Shown here in pieces: positions 59,740-64,000 of a stretch of DNA of 64,000 nucleotides. Each line of letters opens with the position of its first letter. The stretch's first letter is position 1. The stretch covers positions 22,934-86,933 of the forward strand of contig WHWC01000152.1 in assembly GCA_019426215.1 (NCBI GenBank), written 5' to 3'. The notes beneath the pieces are model-generated. The model did no database searches. It saw nothing but the letters and a program-made list of their open reading frames with translations, and was not told the DNA's origin. The position numbers and the translations under genes were made by a program. Source of the stretch: Buddleja alternifolia (Eukaryota; Streptophyta; Magnoliopsida; Lamiales; Scrophulariaceae).

Positions 59740-61248
59740 TGGTGGTCCCAAGTGGCATACGAAAGGGTCTAGAAGGGGGGGGGGGGTTGAATAGACCCTG
59801 AAGTCTTTTTTTGACTTCACAAAACTTTCGTATCACTTTAGAAATTTGAACGCTTGGAAAAACTGAGCGCTTGGGTCAGACGCTTCAGAATAGTTAACTT
59901 AGACTTAATGATTTCAGCAGTTTACCAAAGTAGGGCAACGCTTAGATCGCTTAATCAGGGTTAGCACAGCGGAAATAATGTTTAGCGTTCTTTTGGTTGA
60001 ATTAGTCGCTTTGCAATTTTACTTGTCTTTTTCAGAATAATATGAAGTGAATAATATAAGACAATAAATAAATGACACAATAATTTGTAATGTTCACTGG
60101 GTGATGTAATCCCAGCTACGTCCTTCTTCTCCTTTTTCACTTGGAGGAAATTACTATGACGATTATCAAAAGATCACACAGAAACTTCTACACAATAGTA
60201 ATGGATGAAAATGATCTTGGGCTCCTTCATCACACAGACTTCAGCACCAATAAAGATCGTCTTCTTCAAGCTTCTCTCACTCAGAAATGCTGCCTGAAAG
60301 TTTTCAACAACTTTTCTCACTCAGATGAAATGTTGAGGTTTATCACTAGGGTTTTTGTTTGTTTTAAAGAAGATCAAACAACTTGGAATATCTCAGTTGG
60401 AGTTTGGATTTCTTCTTTGGAAGATGTTTGAGATATTTGTGACTGTTTGAATGTAGATGGAAAGCTTGAAAAGTTTTGGCTATGAAATCTCTAAGCTTTT
60501 TCAGAAAGAATGTACGTGGGATTTTTTGGCAATAATTTCTCGTATATTCTTGATGTTGTTCCTTCTTTTTGATTTTCTGGAGTAAGGTATTTATAGGCAA
60601 TTTCTTGGGATCTGTCCGTTGGACACATGTAGGAGCGTGCCTTTCACGTAGTGCGTGTTTGTACTTAAAATCTGACATTCCTGAAAATTCGCTGGAACCG
60701 ATTGGACGGGAGAAGCTAAAACTTTGAAAGTTCTGACAGTCTGGTCAAAGGGAGGCTTGTCCAAAAGTCACAGTAGCTTATCACATTTAATGCTTTTATC
60801 AGGCATTTAATGCAATTTGAATTTATTTCCCGTTGGAAATAAATGCCCGTTGAATGATTACATTTAAGTCCTTTATGACTTGAGGATTTATTTCAGGTGA
60901 ATCTTCTTTAAGTCGCTTGAGTATTTGAACGCTTGATTCATGAATCCTGAACTGCGGTCTCTTAGCGTTTGACAGGTGCTAAGACGAAATCTTCATCTTC
61001 GGTTGACTTCAGACGCTGGTCTTCAACTTCTTCTCAAATAGACTCACCTAGAATTCTATTATTAATTCAGTCGCTAAGACTTAGTCTAAAATCTATGAGG
61101 ATAAAATTACAAGCCTAAACAAAATTACAAACTCTTTTAAACGCTTTATACAATGATCTATGAAAGCATAAACTTACATTTTATTTGGGGTCTCACATTG
61201 AATCCTATCTTGTCATCATTAAAACATCTAACATGAGATTTCCTAACA
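59740..61248 (-). repeat. 3' LTR of copy 3 (1,509 bp)
   Basis: Minus strand starts TGTTAGGAAATCTC at 61248 after a polypurine tract and ends ...GGGACCACCA at 59740. Internal TATA box tataaata on the minus strand at 60595-60588. A run of G near 59779 sits beside the end, as in the other LTRs. Small frames here (e.g. 60141-60431) are LTR sequence, not genes. Confidence 0.88.
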
Positions 61249-61481
61249 ATTTCCCCTTTTTTGATGATGTCAAGACTTGTAACTCTTTTATAATTTAAGA
61301 GTTAAAAAAAGAAAAGGCCCAAAGGAATATAAGTCAGCGTTTGAAAGGTTAGTAATGTTAGTTAAAGTTAGTTTGGCTTCAACAAGTTGTTTCAGCAATA
61401 AATCATTCATATGTATTGAAATGAAGCATACATGATTTATACTGAAAAGAATAAGAAAGAAATAAAATATGCAAAAAACAT
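61249..61481 (-). promoter_or_regulatory. Polypurine tract and 3' non-coding stretch of copy 3
   Basis: Minus-strand tract aaaaaaggggaaat (61262-61249) next to the LTR, then about 220 bases without a gene up to the post-pol stop. Confidence 0.82.
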
Positions 61482-64000
61482 TTATTTCTTCTGTCGCTTT
61501 GCTCTTTCTTCGCCTTGAAGAACTTCTAATGCTAGTTCTTTTAAGAGTCGATCAATGTCGATCATAGTTGTATGCTGGATTTCATCATAGTCATGCCTAC
61601 GGAGTCTGGCGCTTTCATTTAGCTCTAACAACCTTTCCGTCCAATCCCTTGGTGGAATGCCAAGTTCTCGAATCAGATCATAATATATATCTTTTTGACG
61701 GTCATTTGATGTCTCCAATTCACAGGTCGTTGTGGCGGTCCGGCATAAGCATGAAATCCCATATTCTCTAAGAAGTCGGGGTCCAACTCGGGAAGAGCGT
61801 ATTTTTCGAGATAATACCTTGGTTTTCGTTTCTTGGATAGCATTCTCTTAATGCTTACCAGTTCATCGAACATCGAACGCCAATGTTTATTATCCGTCTT
61901 GGAAATCGCTTTGGTCTTTTCTTTACTTTCCCCTTTCTTGACTTCATCAAGGGACAATTTTAGATCAGCGACATCGCGGCGCAAAAGTCGAACTTCTTCG
62001 ACTAGAAGAGCAATCTGTTGAGCGACACTTTGAGCAACGGCATCGGATGAAGCGTGTCGGTCCGCATCAGCCGAAGCGCTCTGAGCAAGGTGACGATTGA
62101 ATTCAGAGGAGAGCTCAGCGATAAGAGGGGACATGCTTTCCATGATAGCAATGGTGCTGTAATTTGAAGCTTTGGCAATGTCACGGCTTCGCGTATCAGA
62201 CATTAAGCGAGTCTATCTGGTAGCGGCTTCAGAAAGCTTGGAGCAGGAACCTTCGATGTGGTGAAGCGAGTTCCGTACAGCCTTTCTGAAATCTCAGGCC
62301 TCTAAGTCACTGTCGGAATCTGAATCCGAAGAAGGACGTTCTGGGGACAGGAGAAGTCCGTAAGAACTTGAAACTGCAGCCTTGCCTTTGGTTTTATCTC
62401 TTAGAAGAGGTTCTACAGGCGCTTGAGCAATTTCAGCGTGCACTTCTTCAATGGCATGATCCAAGGTAGAATCAGCAATCGCTGGGGGCTCGACTTCTTG
62501 GGCGCTAGAAGAATCTGGCAAGGAAGCCACAGGGAGATGAGCGACTTCCGCCAGTAGGAGCAGAATCTTCTTCCAGAATTTGGATTGAGGGAGGAGAAGG
62601 TTCTCGAATGCCAATAACCCAGAGGGGGCCAAGGGCTTCGATCACATGCCGGGGACTGATCAGGCTAGATTGCGGGATAAAGAATATAGCGTCTTCGCGC
62701 TCGTCAGTACTTAGTGCAAGTTGCACACCTTCTGGTAAAGCAATCCCTGAGGTATATGTGTTGAAAAAGTCCGAAATTAACGGCATGAACGCTTGAGCTG
62801 CTTCTTGGTCCACTGGCCTAATCAGCGAGATCATCTTGGCCACTTGAATATTCTGTTCACTGAAGAGCACAGGGTGGAGAGTATATCCTCAGAAAGCGTT
62901 TAACCCTGAATAGTGATTGAAACTTGTATCCAATGCTTGGACATTTTCTATCACTGCTCTCATATCTCGGTGGAACTCAGCAAACTCAGCGTGTTCTGTT
63001 GAAGTGTCAACACGAATCTGACTCTGGCTTGGAAGAATTGGTTGTTTACTTGACGAAGCGTCTTCGTTGAGGTCAGGGAAGATTCGTTGAACAAAGTTTG
63101 CACGAGGATGCAAACGTAGCATCCGCCCTGGCTGAATAAGGCGAGCTGCTGGCGAATGTAGCTTTCGATTGGCTGTCTGTATTGTGGCAAAGTGCTAACA
63201 TTCCCGAAAATTATCTGACGCTGTTGAAGCAAAAAGGTGGCAAATCCTCGGCGTCTATATTCTATTCCAAATTAAACAGGAATGGATATTTGACGAGTTC
63301 ATCAAGGATGTAGAAGTGAAGAACGAACTCTTCAGCCCATTTGGCTGTATCCATCATCCATCGTTTTCCAAGTTTGTTCGCTTTGTTTTGATGTTTTCTA
63401 GCGGCTAAGAATATCTCGAAGCGTTCTGTTTCATCATCATAGTCTTCAGCCCATAATCTGGCAAGATATTCACGAGCCTCATCTTCAATCCACGAGTTGA
63501 CTGGATTTGGGCGCTCCGCAACAAGCGAGCCTTTGCCTTTCCAGAGTTGAGTGGATTTGGAGAGAGAGCGTTCTGGGGAGACTTGACAACGGAGGGGAGA
63601 GCAGAGTATCCTATCTTATTGAGATCTTCCTCATCAGGATTTTGTTCCAATCACCCATGTGTGGGTTCTTGAAAACAATCTTGCTTTGGAGTAGAGGATA
63701 AAAAGACTCGTCCGAGCGACCTGTTAGAGTAGATCGCTGTTGATCAAAGTCAGCTCTATTGAACACTGGACGACGAATGTACTCAAGGCGAGATTGAAGT
63801 CGCTCTAAGTCATATAGTCCTAGATCTGCAATACACTCGAAAAACTCAAATTTCTTGGTATAGGACATATCGGGCCGATGGAGAGTGGTTTGAAAGTTGA
63901 TTTCCAACTCGGCAAGCATTGAGCGTTCACGTTCTCTGGCCGCATAATAAAATTCGACATTGGATGAATATCCGTGCCGGGAAGAAATCACTGACACGAG
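61482..64000 (-). pseudogene. Post-pol frame of copy 3, divergent and broken, 5' end off window
   Basis: Pieces in order on the minus strand: 63997-63611, 63650-63405, 63232-62960, 63122-62889, 62870-62505, 62632-62294, 62203-61673 and 61718-61482, separated by frame changes and stops. Matches to copies 1 and 2 by shape: LWKGKG...AERP...EAREYL...LW...DDETERFE (about 63560-63410) with LWKNKEIHAGERL...; SPRHVIEALGPLWVIGI (about 62660) with HVLDIIGPMYIRAI; a Ser/Ala-rich coiled coil with LLVEEVRLLRRDV then KKGESKEKTK (about 62100-61910) with the coiled coil and GEKKGEKRK; RELGIPPRDWTERL (61718-61600) with LRYIGIDPTDW. It ends KRAKRQKK-like and basic, as the others do. Function unknown. Confidence 0.8.

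Larger units (their letters stand above)
59740..64000 (-). mobile_element. Divergent Sirevirus-type element copy 3 (minus strand, partial)
   Basis: 3' LTR, PPT and most of a post-pol frame, running off the right edge. It was inserted into the + strand LTR at 58269, so it is younger than that LTR. Its post-pol frame shares block order with copies 1 and 2 but little continuous identity, so it is another family of the same lineage. Candidate target duplication atact at 59735-59739; the partner is outside the window. Confidence 0.85.

Noticed and set aside
60141..60431. 96-codon + strand frame in the LTR of copy 3
   Set aside because: Antisense of the LTR region that also occurs in other LTRs without a frame.

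Overview
The window is nuclear DNA of a flowering plant, most likely a eudicot. It is AT-rich, carries intron-containing F-box genes and Ty1/copia elements of the Sirevirus (SIRE/Maximus) lineage. The extra retrotransposon reading frame resembles in shape long uncharacterised frames I associate with Lamiales such as Gesneriaceae, so an asterid is a guess only. I see no tRNA, rRNA, CRISPR or bacterial signal.

Layout. (1) 1-12304: a + strand Sirevirus-type retrotransposon (copy 1). Its 5' LTR lies just outside the window, since base 1 falls inside the primer-binding site. It holds gag, pol, a 4.2-kb extra post-pol frame, a polypurine tract and a 1,542-bp 3' LTR. (2) 12305-58268: a tandem array of F-box/LRR/FBD-type genes on the + strand in units of about 3.3 or 3.85 kb. 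I find about a dozen full, broken or fragmentary copies. Only copy C (20227-21830, three exons, 469 aa) reads through without a lesion. (3) Inside the array: a second, minus-strand retrotransposon (copy 2, 39078-51752) whose left end is scrambled, and a smaller duplicate of that scrambled end at 28826-31102. (4) 58269-59739: a + strand LTR inserted just downstream of an F-box TATA region, interrupted in turn by (5) a third, more divergent minus-strand element (59740-64000) that runs off the right edge.

The retrotransposons encode the usual capsid, protease, integrase, reverse transcriptase and RNase H, all now broken by stop codons and frameshifts. What stands out is a very long frame after pol, with its own CT-rich leader and several blocks that are conserved in order even in divergent copy 3. 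It has no match I can name. A short motif (AGCG, or CGCT on the other strand) is dense throughout these elements, coding and non-coding, and sparse in the F-box units around them.

The F-box array records many rearrangements: tandem expansion, deletions with short microhomology at their ends, a spacer length switch between 131-bp direct repeats, and duplication of a retrotransposon-bearing unit. Copy C, if expressed, would encode a substrate adaptor of an SCF ubiquitin ligase. Several other copies differ from it only by one-base changes in or next to homopolymers, which may be real or assembly errors.
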